Source of the DNA: Candidatus Anammoximicrobium sp. | GTDB taxonomy: Bacteria; Planctomycetota; Planctomycetia; Pirellulales; Pirellulaceae | Direction: 5' to 3' | Assembly (NCBI GenBank): GCA_012515235.1 | Contig: JAAYYU010000035.1 | Location: forward strand, 1-64,000 | DNA length: 64,000 bases | Translations under genes and position numbers: made by a program | In this document: positions 6,665 through 15,156 of the stretch, in pieces | Numbering within the stretch: position 1 is the stretch's first letter | Layout of the letters: each line of letters starts with the position of its first letter | The notes under the pieces: generated by a model | Told to the model about the DNA's origin: nothing | What the model saw: the letters and a program-made list of their open reading frames with translations, nothing else | The model's database searches: none

Positions 6665-7600
6665 ATGGCTGACCTTTCTCTCTTCGATCTGACTGGCAAG
6701 AAAGCGCTCGTGACCGGTGCCGCCGTCGGCATCGGCCGCGGTTGTGCCGTGGCCTTGGCCCGTGCCGGGGCCGATGTGGTGATCGTCGACCTGAACGAAT
6801 CGGCGGGCAAAAGAACCGCTGCTGAGCTTCGCGGCCTGGGCCGCAAATCGCTGTTCGTCTCCTGCGACGTGACGCAGAAAGACCAGGTCCAGGCCATGGT
6901 CCGCCACGTGGCCGAGCAGTTCGGCCGTTTGGACATCGCCGTCAACAACGCCGGGATCGGAATTCTGGGCGCGGACGAAGAGATCGATCAGGCGGCCTGG
7001 GATAAGGTGCTCGCCGTGAATCTAACCGGCGTTTTTCTGTGTGCCCAGGCCGAGGCCCAGCAGTTTCTCCGCCAGTCGCCGGTGGAGGGCAAGATCATCA
7101 ACATCGCCTCCATGTCCGCGACGATCAGCAACTGCAACGCCTCGTACAACGGCTCCAAGGCCGGCGTCGTGCAGATGACGCGCATGCTGGCTGCCGAATG
7201 GGGCCGGTTCAATATCAACGTGAACTGTATCAGCCCCAGCTACGTGCTCACGCCGATGCACGCTTCGACGCCGGTCGCGGTCCGCCAGCGAATTCGCGAA
7301 CTAACGCCGCTGGGACACGTGCAACGTCCGGAAGACTTGTACGGCGCTGCGATCTTCCTGGCCTCCGCCGCGTCGAATTACGTCACCGGCCACGACTTGA
7401 TGGTCGATGGCGGCCACACGCTGAACGCCTGGCTTACGCCCCTGTCGCGATCCGTACCGCCACGTGTCGCGCCGGACGAAGAAACGGTCCAACTGAAGCA
7501 CGACTTGGACGTGCTGGGCCTGTCGTACGACTCCGACGGCATCAACCCCGCCCTGCACCCCGAAATCGCCGACGCGTTCAAGGCGGCGTTTGGGCTGTAA
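6665..7600 (+). CDS. Short-chain dehydrogenase/reductase (SDR)
   Basis: This 311-residue classical SDR has the NAD(P)-binding T-G-A-A-V-G-I-G at residues 17-24. D41-L-N just after beta-2 suggests NAD over NADP. N-N-A-G is near 95 and the catalytic Y-N-G-S-K near 161. The C-terminal half keeps N-C-I-S-P-S-Y-V and V-T-G-H-D-L-M-V-D-G-G. A ~50-residue C-terminal tail extends beyond the usual 250-260 residues. CAGGAG lies 7 bp before the ATG. The substrate is probably a sugar, polyol or other alcohol. It is the first clearly intact chromosomal gene after the decaying region. Confidence 0.9.
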   Translation: MADLSLFDLTGKKALVTGAAVGIGRGCAVALARAGADVVIVDLNESAGKRTAAELRGLGRKSLFVSCDVTQKDQVQAMVRHVAEQFGRLDIAVNNAGIGILGADEEIDQAAWDKVLAVNLTGVFLCAQAEAQQFLRQSPVEGKIINIASMSATISNCNASYNGSKAGVVQMTRMLAAEWGRFNINVNCISPSYVLTPMHASTPVAVRQRIRELTPLGHVQRPEDLYGAAIFLASAASNYVTGHDLMVDGGHTLNAWLTPLSRSVPPRVAPDEETVQLKHDLDVLGLSYDSDGINPALHPEIADAFKAAFGL

Positions 7601-7938
7601 CGCTTGGTGAGCGGGGCGCTGGGCGACGAACGGGATGGCGTGTCTGGCTTTGCACGTTTGCAAACGTCTCCCCACGCTGCGGAGAAGCCGGCAAAAGGCG
7701 GGCGCGAGCCCACCGGTGTTGGGAAGACCAGCCCGTTGGCATCAAGGATACGGGCTCTCGCTCGCCGGACTTCACATCGCGCGGGAACGACGGTAAGGTA
7801 TTGGCTGTGCGGGAAGACGCTAGCCGCCGACAAGACGGATCGTCCATCGCCGGCGGCGTTGGGGGAGCCCTGCCGCACGGAATTCGTGTCTCATTCGGTC
7901 TGGCTCTCGGTTGCCGGGCTGTCTCCCAGGAGTCGCAG
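7601..7938. other. Spacer with a 14-bp palindrome
   Basis: No convincing gene. ACGTTTGCAAACGT at 7654-7667 is a perfect 14-bp palindrome and a candidate operator. The rest shows no recognisable motif until CAGGAG ahead of the next start. Confidence 0.4.
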
Positions 7939-9423
7939 ATGTTGCCAAAAAGATCGCGGATTGTCGCAACGGTGCTGGCGACCGCAGCCGTGTGTCTGGG
8001 GACCGGCGGCACGGTAGCGGCGCAGGCGGAAAAGGCGGAAAAGGCTCCGGCGATCAGGGCGCTCGGCAGCGAGTTCCAGCTGGTGGTGGACGACGTGCTA
8101 TTGGCGAGTAAGGCCGGTGTGGTCCGCAAGATCCATCCGTGCCAGAAGCTGCCGCAACCCGTTTTGGCATCCCAGGAGCCGTGGGAGCAAGACGGTTTCG
8201 ACCAGCGGATTTACGTCTACGGCACGGTCCTCCGCGACGGCCCGGACGGTCCGTTTCGGATGTGGTACAACCGCAACAGCCTGGTGCTGTATGCGACGTC
8301 GCGCGACGGGCTATTGTGGGAGCGGCCGCGACTGGAGTTGTGCGAATACCTGGGCTCGAAGCGAAACAACCTTGTGCTCCCGCTGTTTCACAGCCCGAGC
8401 GTGGTGTACAACCCGCGGGCGGAAAGTCCGGACCAGCGTTACGTCATGCTGGGCTGCGGGCGGGCCAACGGGCCGGGCTACTACGCGGCGCATTCGGCCG
8501 ACGGGCTGCACTGGAGCTTGTATCCTCGCAACCCCGTGCTGACCAGCAGCGACACGTGTACCCTGGCTCTGGATCCAGCCACCGGCGAGTATCTGGCTTT
8601 TCACAAGCGGACGCACAAGCACCGCGGTCAGCCGCGGCGACTGGTCTACCTGGCGGTCAGCCGCGACATGCAGCAATGGTCACAACCGGCGATGGTCATG
8701 GCTCCGGACGAGATCGACGACGCGCAGGTCCGGGCCGAGGGCGGGCGTTTCGCGCAGTTCTACAACATGTCGGCCTTTCCGTACGGCGGCCAGTTCCTCG
8801 GTCTGGTCACGCATTTCCGCTACACCGGACCGCCGCCAAAGCAAGGGCCGTTGCAGAGCGGCGACGACGGCCCGGTCGACGTGCAGTTGGTCCATAGCCG
8901 CGACGGCCGCAGTTGGAGCCGGTGTGAAGACCGTTCGCCCGTGATTCCCAACGGGCCCCATGCCTACGACGCCGGTTGTATCCTGGGCGTGGCCAACGGG
9001 CCAGTGACGGCCGGCCAGGAGTTGTGGCTGTACTACACGGCCATCACCACTACGCACGGCGGCTTCGTACCGGAGAAGAAGATCACGATTGGCTTGGCCA
9101 AGTGGCGGCGGGACGGGTTTGTCTCGCTGGACGCGGGGCCGGCTGGCGGCGTCATCGAAACGGTGCCGCTGCACTGTGACGGGAATCGGCTGGTGGTGAA
9201 CGCCGATGCCGGGGCGGGCGAGCTGACGGCAGCGGTCCTGGACGAGCGCGGCCGCGAGTTGCCGGGCTACGGCCAGGCGGACTGTCTTCCGTTGCGCGCC
9301 GACGCAGTCCGTCATACGATCCGCTGGAAGGACCGCGAACGGCTGGACACCGAGGGTCCGCTGCGTCTCCGCTTTTACTTGACCAACGCCCGGTTGTTCA
9401 GTTACGCCGTGGTGGCCCGTTGA
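7939..9423 (+). CDS. Exported GH32/GH43-like beta-propeller protein
   Basis: The open frame reaches far upstream, but the start at ATG 7939 is chosen because CAGGAG precedes it and a signal peptide follows (K-R-S-R, hydrophobic run, A-A-Q-A). The mature part (~465 residues) has propeller blades of the GH32/GH43 type: F-R-M-W-Y-N-R-N-S, Y-A-T-S-R-D-G-L-L-W-E-R-P, Y-A-A-H-S-A-D-G-L-H-W and V-H-S-R-D-G-R-S-W-S-R. Such proteins are frequent in planctomycetes. Family members hydrolyse or bind plant or algal sugars. I cannot name the catalytic acids, so activity is unproven. The C-terminal ~110 residues look like a separate beta-sandwich. Confidence 0.75.
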   Translation: MLPKRSRIVATVLATAAVCLGTGGTVAAQAEKAEKAPAIRALGSEFQLVVDDVLLASKAGVVRKIHPCQKLPQPVLASQEPWEQDGFDQRIYVYGTVLRDGPDGPFRMWYNRNSLVLYATSRDGLLWERPRLELCEYLGSKRNNLVLPLFHSPSVVYNPRAESPDQRYVMLGCGRANGPGYYAAHSADGLHWSLYPRNPVLTSSDTCTLALDPATGEYLAFHKRTHKHRGQPRRLVYLAVSRDMQQWSQPAMVMAPDEIDDAQVRAEGGRFAQFYNMSAFPYGGQFLGLVTHFRYTGPPPKQGPLQSGDDGPVDVQLVHSRDGRSWSRCEDRSPVIPNGPHAYDAGCILGVANGPVTAGQELWLYYTAITTTHGGFVPEKKITIGLAKWRRDGFVSLDAGPAGGVIETVPLHCDGNRLVVNADAGAGELTAAVLDERGRELPGYGQADCLPLRADAVRHTIRWKDRERLDTEGPLRLRFYLTNARLFSYAVVAR

Positions 9424-9583
9424 GCCACGTCGGCGTTCTTTCGTTTTCCTTCGCCCCGGCCGCCGCGCACCAGGGCGGCGCACGACCTGTCCTGGCGGGC
9501 GGGCAAGCTGGCCGACCGCCCCCAGGCCGTCGTGCTGGGGAGACGGCATCAAAAAAGGGGAGCAAAATGTGTAACTTGGGCTA

Positions 9584-9611
9584 TTGCAGCCTTGGGAAAG
9601 AAGGCTAACAT
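9584..9611 (+). promoter_or_regulatory. Candidate promoter of a ~280-nt RNA
   Basis: TTGCAG (9584-9589) and TAACAT (9606-9611) are 16 bp apart. The expected start is near 9618. It is followed by about 250 non-coding-looking bases and a strong terminator. Confidence 0.4.
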
Positions 9612-9617
9612 AAGAGC

Positions 9618-9897
9618 AGAGAGACGGCGGGTGGGCCCGAACTGAGATGTCCCATCTGGACTGGACGGGTGACGCGAGCTTTCGAGTAAGCGTCGCAGAG
9701 AATGTTCCTAAAGTGGAGGACCCATCGGACGCTGCTCGGCGCTTGACCGCGCTTTCCTTTTCAGACGCCCTCGACTGCCGCGGGACGGCGGCGATCAGGG
9801 TCGCAGGCGCCCAACCGGCGTCCTCGGAAAGGTCGGCCGAATGTCGAGTTGCACTGAGTCTCTCTCGCCCAGCGTGTACGCTGGGCGTTTTTTTTTT
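9618..9897 (+). ncRNA. Candidate small RNA or attenuated leader
   Basis: A promoter-like pair at 9584-9611 and an intrinsic terminator at 9866-9897 bound about 280 nt. The interval has local inverted repeats, such as GACTGCCGCGGGACGGCGGC near 9772-9791. I could not match it to tmRNA, SRP RNA, RNase P RNA, 6S RNA or a known riboswitch. It may be a free small RNA, or the leader of the histidine kinase gene with an attenuator. The kinase frame happens to be open across it from 9647, but that N-terminal text does not look like protein. Confidence 0.35.
9866..9897 (+). terminator. Strong intrinsic terminator
   Basis: CGCCCAGCG (9866-9874) pairs perfectly with CGCTGGGCG (9879-9887) across a TGTA loop and is followed by ten T (9888-9897). 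It ends 25 bp before the histidine kinase ATG, an unusual place unless it ends a separate RNA or acts as an attenuator. Confidence 0.9.
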
Positions 9898-9922
9898 GCG
9901 CGTGCTGGCCGCGAGGTTCCCG

Positions 9923-11218
9923 ATGAAACTGCCGACCGAAGGCGCCCGCTGGTTTGTGCACCTGCGCTGGGTCGCCTGCGCGATTGTGTTTGCCGCCGTG
10001 GGAGTGGCCTGGACGCTGCGGGTGATTCCCGATCCGCAGCCGCTGTGGTGGGTGGGCGCGGGCATGGTGGCCTGCAATTCCGCGTTCTGGCTGTTCCAGC
10101 GTCATTGGACTTCGACGCGCGAGAACGTCGATCGCCATATCGCTCTGCAGATCCTGTGCGACGTGGTCTCGTTGGGGCTGCTGCTGTACTTTTCGGACCT
10201 CACGCGGAATCCGTTCCTGTATTTCTTTTCGCTGCCCATGATCATCGCGGGGATGTACTTGCGGGGCCGCACTCCGTACTACTTCGGCGCTTTCGTGACG
10301 CTGGCGATCGGCGGCGTGATGTGGCTGGAATACGTGGGCGTGCTTCCGCGGTATCCCATGCAGTTCGTCGGCGAGTCGCTGCCGCCGCTAGCTGGCGGCT
10401 ACCTGATCGCGACGTTCGCCGCCTTTGCCAGCACGTTGTGGATCACGCTGTACTTCGCCAAATCGATCCGCGCCTACGTCGACCGGGCTCATCAGGAGAT
10501 CCGGCAAAAGGAGAAGATGGTCGGGATCGGTCAGCTGGTAGCCGGCATCGGGCACCAGATCGCCAATCCCCTGGACGGCGTCCAGAACTGCCTGCGGAGG
10601 ATTGGCGAGCGGGTCAAGGACGATCCGCGATTGACCGAATACGTCCAGTTGATGGAGGAGGCCCTGGACCGCATCGAGAAGACGACGAAGCGCGTCCAGT
10701 CCTTCGCGCGCCCGCGCGGCATCGAGGTCGAGGACACGTCGGTGAACGCCGCCGTCGAGGCGACGCTGCAGTTGCTCGGGCCGCAGCACAAGGAAGGCAT
10801 CACGATCGAGACCGAATTGGGCGACGTCCCGCTGGTCCGCGGCGATGCGTACACGCTGCAAGAAGTGCTCTTCAACCTGTGCATGAACGCCATCGTGGCC
10901 ATGCCCGACGGCGGTGTGCTGAAACTCCGCACGTTCTCGCTCGGCCCCCACGACGACTTGAACCCTGGCGACGTGGCGATCGAGGTCTCGGACGACGGCG
11001 TGGGGATTCCACGGGGGAATCTGGAGAAGATCTTCGAGCCGTTCTTCACCACCCGTGCGGATTCGGGCGGGACCGGATTGGGACTGGGGCTGTGCCGGAT
11101 GCTGATCTCCGAGATGGACGGCCGGATTCAAGTCCGTTCCGAGCTGAACGAAGGCACGACCTTTACGGTGATCCTGCCGCGGGCGGAACACGCGGCGAAG
11201 GAGACGGCGAAGGAATAG
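9923..11218 (+). CDS. Membrane sensor histidine kinase
   Basis: 431 residues from ATG 9923, chosen because the upstream frame crosses a terminator. About six membrane segments fill residues 1-190. The phospho-acceptor box G-H-Q-I-A-N-P-L-D-G-V-Q-N is near residue 210. N-L-C-M-N-A-I (N box), S-D-D-G-V-G-I-P (G1), F-E-P-F-F-T-T (F) and G-T-G-L-G-L-G (G2) follow. No periplasmic sensor loop of size is seen, so it may sense membrane state or a small ligand. No response regulator is adjacent, so it is an orphan. Its last 56 bp overlap the convergent glycosyltransferase gene. ATP-driven autophosphorylation is expected from the family. Confidence 0.88.
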   Translation: MKLPTEGARWFVHLRWVACAIVFAAVGVAWTLRVIPDPQPLWWVGAGMVACNSAFWLFQRHWTSTRENVDRHIALQILCDVVSLGLLLYFSDLTRNPFLYFFSLPMIIAGMYLRGRTPYYFGAFVTLAIGGVMWLEYVGVLPRYPMQFVGESLPPLAGGYLIATFAAFASTLWITLYFAKSIRAYVDRAHQEIRQKEKMVGIGQLVAGIGHQIANPLDGVQNCLRRIGERVKDDPRLTEYVQLMEEALDRIEKTTKRVQSFARPRGIEVEDTSVNAAVEATLQLLGPQHKEGITIETELGDVPLVRGDAYTLQEVLFNLCMNAIVAMPDGGVLKLRTFSLGPHDDLNPGDVAIEVSDDGVGIPRGNLEKIFEPFFTTRADSGGTGLGLGLCRMLISEMDGRIQVRSELNEGTTFTVILPRAEHAAKETAKE

Positions 11219-12974
11219 ACGCCTGCTTGGCCTCGGCTCCCGGGCGTTCTGGGCTGGCGAGGCGGACGTGGAAGAGGCCTACACTGCCGAAGCTGCGACG
11301 CTGGATCCCCTCCACCGGCACGCCCGCCTGCTGCCAGGCCTTCCGCAGCGACGCCTCGAACTGCGCCTGGCTCGCCTCGCTGCCCTGAACCAGGCACCAG
11401 GCGTTTCGGGCGGCCAACACGCGCCGCTGCGCCTCCGCGGACAGGACGGCCGCGGGCCGGACTGGCAGCGGGAAGAGCTGGTCGACCGGCCGTGCGAGGC
11501 GATACAGCCCCAGAACCGGCAACAGGCAGAACTCGCGGCGCAAAGGATCGCCGCTGGCATACCACTGTTCCGCTTCGATCAATCCGCTGCGGACAAAGAC
11601 CGGCGCGTTGTCGCCGGCAGGGCCGTTGACGTGCGCGACGGCCGACCGCCAGTCCTGGTTGCGATCGCCCACCACGCGGCCGTCGTGACGCCATTGACGG
11701 ACCAGGCCGCCTTGGTAAATCACCGCCGCCACGACCCCCGCTGCGCACAGGACCCGCCAAGCGCGGGACGGACAAGCGGCGTAACACAAGGCGGCCCACA
11801 GCATCGGCGCGACGGCCGCCACGATCAGATAGCGACGGAAAAACAGGGGCGCGTAACCCTGGGCCGTCGCGAACCAGGCGATCGCCAAAGGCGCCAGCAG
11901 CCAACACAACACGAGCAGAAACCAACGGCCTTCACGGCAACGGCTCGACGCCGCCGGCGCGGACGAGCGCCGCAGGATTCGCTCGCTAATCAACGCGGCC
12001 GCCAGCACGACCAACGGCGCTGCCAGGTACACGTCCAGCGGAAACACGTCGCCGATCTCCCAGATGCGCCACAGGGACCGTGGGGCGACAAACGAGGACC
12101 AGTTCTCCCGCCGCTGGACGATCTCCCGCAGGTGCGGCGCCGCCGGCAACAGGCACAGCCCCAGCAGTGCCACGTCGAGTGCCAGTTGGCGCCACGGATA
12201 ACCGGCCTGCCTGCCTGACCCGCCCGCGAGCGGCGCGGCGCCGGGATCTGCAGCGTCGGCCGCGCGACGCCGCAGGACGACACGCAGCGAGGCGTAGTAG
12301 ACAATCTCTCCCGCCAGCAAGAGGATCGCCGTGTAATGCAGATAGAACAGGAGAACGCCCGTGGCGATCCAGCCGAGACGCCATGCCAGGCGGCCATGCT
12401 CATCGGCTTGGCTTGTCCCCGGAAGCCGGGCTGCTGCACTCGGCTCTGCTTGGTTCGTCGCCTCCGTTTCAACGCTTGTCGGCGTCTGCTGGTTCTGGGC
12501 CGCCGGCCGCCGAAGCAGTTCCACAAACAGCCCCACGTGCAGCAGGCCGACCAACTGGACCAGCGCATACGTCCGCGCTTCCTGGCCGTAGAACACACAA
12601 TTCCGGTCCAGCGCCACCAGCACGGCGGCCAACAGGCCCGCCGACCAGCACGCGGTCCAGCGGACGATGACCAGATGAGCGCCGACCGCCAACGCCACCC
12701 CGGCCAGAACCGAGGGCAGACGCAGCCAGAATTCGCTCGCTCCCGCTACCCTCGTGACCGACCAGACCAGGGCAAAGTAGGCGGGACTCTGGTTGCCGAC
12801 CGCGGATCGGGGAGCCAGCTGCTGCGCCCCGTCGGCGACGACCCAAGAGGTGTGCAACTCGTCCAGCCACAGGCTTTCGCCAATCTGGACGACCCGCAAC
12901 CAGAAGGCCAGCCCAGCCACCGCCACCAGCAGGCAAGTCCGACGGAGACGGCGCGCGGAAGAGTGGATCGGCAT
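11163..12974 (-). CDS. GT39/ArnT-like membrane glycosyltransferase
   Basis: 603 residues from ATG 12974, 5 bp after the stop of the DUF3299 gene, so translation is probably coupled. It has about ten hydrophobic segments and, in the first loop, G-E-S-L-W-L-D-E-L-H-T. The acidic D-E there is the catalytic position of GT-C (GT39/83) enzymes that use polyprenyl-phosphate sugars. N-Q-S-P-A-Y-F-A follows as in the family. The long C-terminal soluble part carries the acceptor domain in relatives. Products would be glycosylated lipids or secreted proteins. The C-terminal tail is S-P-rich and overlaps the kinase gene end to end. Confidence 0.72.
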   Translation of the reverse strand: MPIHSSARRLRRTCLLVAVAGLAFWLRVVQIGESLWLDELHTSWVVADGAQQLAPRSAVGNQSPAYFALVWSVTRVAGASEFWLRLPSVLAGVALAVGAHLVIVRWTACWSAGLLAAVLVALDRNCVFYGQEARTYALVQLVGLLHVGLFVELLRRPAAQNQQTPTSVETEATNQAEPSAAARLPGTSQADEHGRLAWRLGWIATGVLLFYLHYTAILLLAGEIVYYASLRVVLRRRAADAADPGAAPLAGGSGRQAGYPWRQLALDVALLGLCLLPAAPHLREIVQRRENWSSFVAPRSLWRIWEIGDVFPLDVYLAAPLVVLAAALISERILRRSSAPAASSRCREGRWFLLVLCWLLAPLAIAWFATAQGYAPLFFRRYLIVAAVAPMLWAALCYAACPSRAWRVLCAAGVVAAVIYQGGLVRQWRHDGRVVGDRNQDWRSAVAHVNGPAGDNAPVFVRSGLIEAEQWYASGDPLRREFCLLPVLGLYRLARPVDQLFPLPVRPAAVLSAEAQRRVLAARNAWCLVQGSEASQAQFEASLRKAWQQAGVPVEGIQRRSFGSVGLFHVRLASPERPGAEAKQASIPSPSPSPRVPPAAGSP

Positions 12975-12979
12975 GGGAT

Positions 12980-13657
12980 CTACCGTACGTACTCGGCGTC
13001 CAGCCGGTAATAGACGCCGCCCAGCCCCGACACGGGCTTCAGACGCGTGTCGACCGTCAACGTGCCGGCCAGTCGGCGCTTGCGGCGCTCGAAAATGGTT
13101 CGCAACGGGTCGCGCAAGGTGACCTCGACCATGTCCGTCAACTTCGGCTGGCCTCCAAAACAGCAGGTCCCCATATCCGGGATCAGGATGAACCGCTTGA
13201 TGTTGTACTGCTGGCCATCGGGATAGACATAGCCCTTGAGAAACACTTTCTTTCCGTTCAGTTCCAGGGCGTTGGGTGGAACTGGCAGATGCGGGGCTTC
13301 GGGAACCGGCTGCAGTTCGGCGAACGAAATCCGCTGGAAGCCTTCGGGCACTTCCGTGGCATACACGACGGAGTGCAGGACGACGCCCCCGACAAGCAGG
13401 CTGACGCAGAGCACCAGTCCGATCACGGCCGCCGTGCGTCCGGACAGTTCTTCCGGGTACCGCCGCAATTTGGTCAAGGCCATCAACCCCGCCAGCAGCC
13501 CTACGGCGGGCAACAGCAACAGGACCGGAAACAGCAGCGCCATGCCGGAGAGCAAACCGAGGACCAGGCAGAAGACGGCCGATTTGCAAACCGCCCGATA
13601 TGACTGGATCGTGTCTTCATGATCCGGGGTGTGTTCGAGAATCTCTGCACTGCTCAT
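12980..13657 (-). CDS. Membrane protein with DUF3299-like domain
   Basis: 225 residues. Residues ~25-105 contain three hydrophobic segments resembling a DUF4190-like two-domain membrane anchor. Residues ~115-225 match DUF3299-type proteins: L-N-G-K-K-V-F-L-K-G-Y-V-Y-P, then K-R-F-I-L-I-P-D-M-G-T-C-C-F-G-G-Q-P-K. The C-C pair may bind metal or form a disulfide. The function is unknown. It lies between the CPFC-motif protein (19 bp upstream) and the GT39-like gene (5 bp downstream), so the three form a tight operon that may modify the envelope. Confidence 0.78.
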   Translation of the reverse strand: MSSAEILEHTPDHEDTIQSYRAVCKSAVFCLVLGLLSGMALLFPVLLLLPAVGLLAGLMALTKLRRYPEELSGRTAAVIGLVLCVSLLVGGVVLHSVVYATEVPEGFQRISFAELQPVPEAPHLPVPPNALELNGKKVFLKGYVYPDGQQYNIKRFILIPDMGTCCFGGQPKLTDMVEVTLRDPLRTIFERRKRRLAGTLTVDTRLKPVSGLGGVYYRLDAEYVR

Positions 13658-13676
13658 ACGCGTCCGCTCGGTTCTC

Positions 13677-15089
13677 CTACGCCCCTCGGCCCCAGCCGAT
13701 CAGGATGGCCCACTGGGCGACGAAAAAGACGCCGCCCAATATCCAGAATACGACAAGATAGGTCAGAGGGTTCAAATCGGCTGTCGCCGTCCGGTGCAGG
13801 ATTGGGACCTTGCCGCTTGATCCGTGCGGGGCATTCACGGCCGTATCCCCCGGCGCCGGTCCGGTTGGGGTTTCCGCCTGAGTTGGCGCAAGAAGCGAGC
13901 CGGGCGTAGCGGCCGAGGGGCTGGAGGCGGACGCCGCACCGGTTCCGCCGCCGAAGGGAAAGAAAATCTCGGCGCGCTTGGCCGCAACCGGGTCAAGCTT
14001 AGCCAGCTCCGCCGCGTGAGCCTTCGCCTCCGGCTGGGGGCAACTGCGCAGGTAGTTGATGATCGCGACCCGGACTTCTTTGGAACTCTTGTCCGCCTCT
14101 TTGAACAAGCGGACCATGCGCTCGACCTGAGACCAGTCCTCCCAGCGAGCCAGGTCCGGAATGATCAAATCCGCCAAATCCGGCCGTTCCAGGAGACAAT
14201 GAAACGCCTGCAAGAGCCGCGGGCGCGGCACCACCTCGGTCTCGGTGCCCAGAAACCGCAAGGCCATGATCGCCGCGTAGGTGTCCGCGTAGTCCGCTTG
14301 GGAGTTCCTCAGAAGCAGATCTTCCACCAAGGCCACGCCGTCGGCGCCTGCCAACATCAGATAGCTGCCGACCAGTGCGTCCAGTCCCGCACGCGCCTTG
14401 CGGTCTTCCGTTCGCAGCAGTTGTTCCAACATCGGCAGATCGTCTGCGCCGCCGCACACGCTGAGCAGGATCAGGTACAGGCGTTTGCGGTTCAGCAGCG
14501 TGTCCGGGTCTTTGATCCAACCCAACAGCCGGGCCCGGTCGATCTTGTCGCGCAGGCCCTGGAGTTCACTGTACGGCGCTCGAGCAAATTCTTCGTAGGC
14601 GTCGCCCGCCAGCAGCAGATCCTCGTCCTGCAGGTAGTCCTGGAAGAAGACCAGGCGTTCGGGACCTTTTTCAGGCAGGCGATCGAGTTGGCGAAGGTAT
14701 TCCACCGCTCGGTCGGAGACTTTCTTCGGAGTCTTCCAGGCGACGTCAGGCCGGCCGGCTCCCATGACGAGGAAACGGTCCCCGACCTGCTGTTCTCCAT
14801 AGATGACGGCTTCGATCTCCTGCTTCTCCTTCGTGCCTGCCGTGTCTTTCAAAACGTGCGTCACTTGGAACACGGCCTTCGGGGCGTCGCCGCCAGCGAC
14901 GGGCGTCTTGACCGCGTCCGGCAGCTTCACCAGGCGCGCCACGACCGCCGCGTCCAGCGACGCCATTTCCTCGCTGATCGTCTGCGCGCTGGCGGTGCAA
15001 AACGGACACGCGACACACGGCGACGAGGCAAACGCCGCTGCGATCAGCACGCAGCCGCACAGGATTTGTTCTGCAAATCGCCGCTTCAT
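13677..15089 (-). CDS. Exported CPFC-motif protein with C-terminal membrane anchor
   Basis: 470 residues from ATG 15089 (K-R-R followed by a hydrophobic signal). The upstream extension to 15167 has no protein-like signal and is rejected. The mature start is C-V-A-C-P-F-C-T-A-S-A-Q-T, with a CxxC pair. A beta-type domain follows, then helical repeats resembling HEAT from ~210 to 390, a Pro/Ser/Thr linker and a C-terminal hydrophobic segment ending G-W-G-R-G-A. I recognise it only as a planctomycete-type protein of unknown function. Context is the same operon as the DUF3299 and GT39-like genes, downstream of redox genes. Confidence 0.7.
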   Translation of the reverse strand: MKRRFAEQILCGCVLIAAAFASSPCVACPFCTASAQTISEEMASLDAAVVARLVKLPDAVKTPVAGGDAPKAVFQVTHVLKDTAGTKEKQEIEAVIYGEQQVGDRFLVMGAGRPDVAWKTPKKVSDRAVEYLRQLDRLPEKGPERLVFFQDYLQDEDLLLAGDAYEEFARAPYSELQGLRDKIDRARLLGWIKDPDTLLNRKRLYLILLSVCGGADDLPMLEQLLRTEDRKARAGLDALVGSYLMLAGADGVALVEDLLLRNSQADYADTYAAIMALRFLGTETEVVPRPRLLQAFHCLLERPDLADLIIPDLARWEDWSQVERMVRLFKEADKSSKEVRVAIINYLRSCPQPEAKAHAAELAKLDPVAAKRAEIFFPFGGGTGAASASSPSAATPGSLLAPTQAETPTGPAPGDTAVNAPHGSSGKVPILHRTATADLNPLTYLVVFWILGGVFFVAQWAILIGWGRGA

Positions 15090-15156
15090 GGCTACTCGAC
15101 AAAGTCCGTTCGAGGAACAGGAAGGGAAGAGAGTGCAAGACCAGGACTGGAAAAAC

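Noticed and set aside
9647-9922. N-terminal extension of the histidine kinase frame
   Set aside because: It crosses a strong terminator, has no membrane or signal character, and the ATG at 9923 fits the family start.
9841-11388. Second plus-strand frame of ~515 codons over the histidine kinase gene
   Set aside because: Shifted frame with Arg/Ala/Gly-rich text and no domain; the kinase frame has all catalytic boxes.
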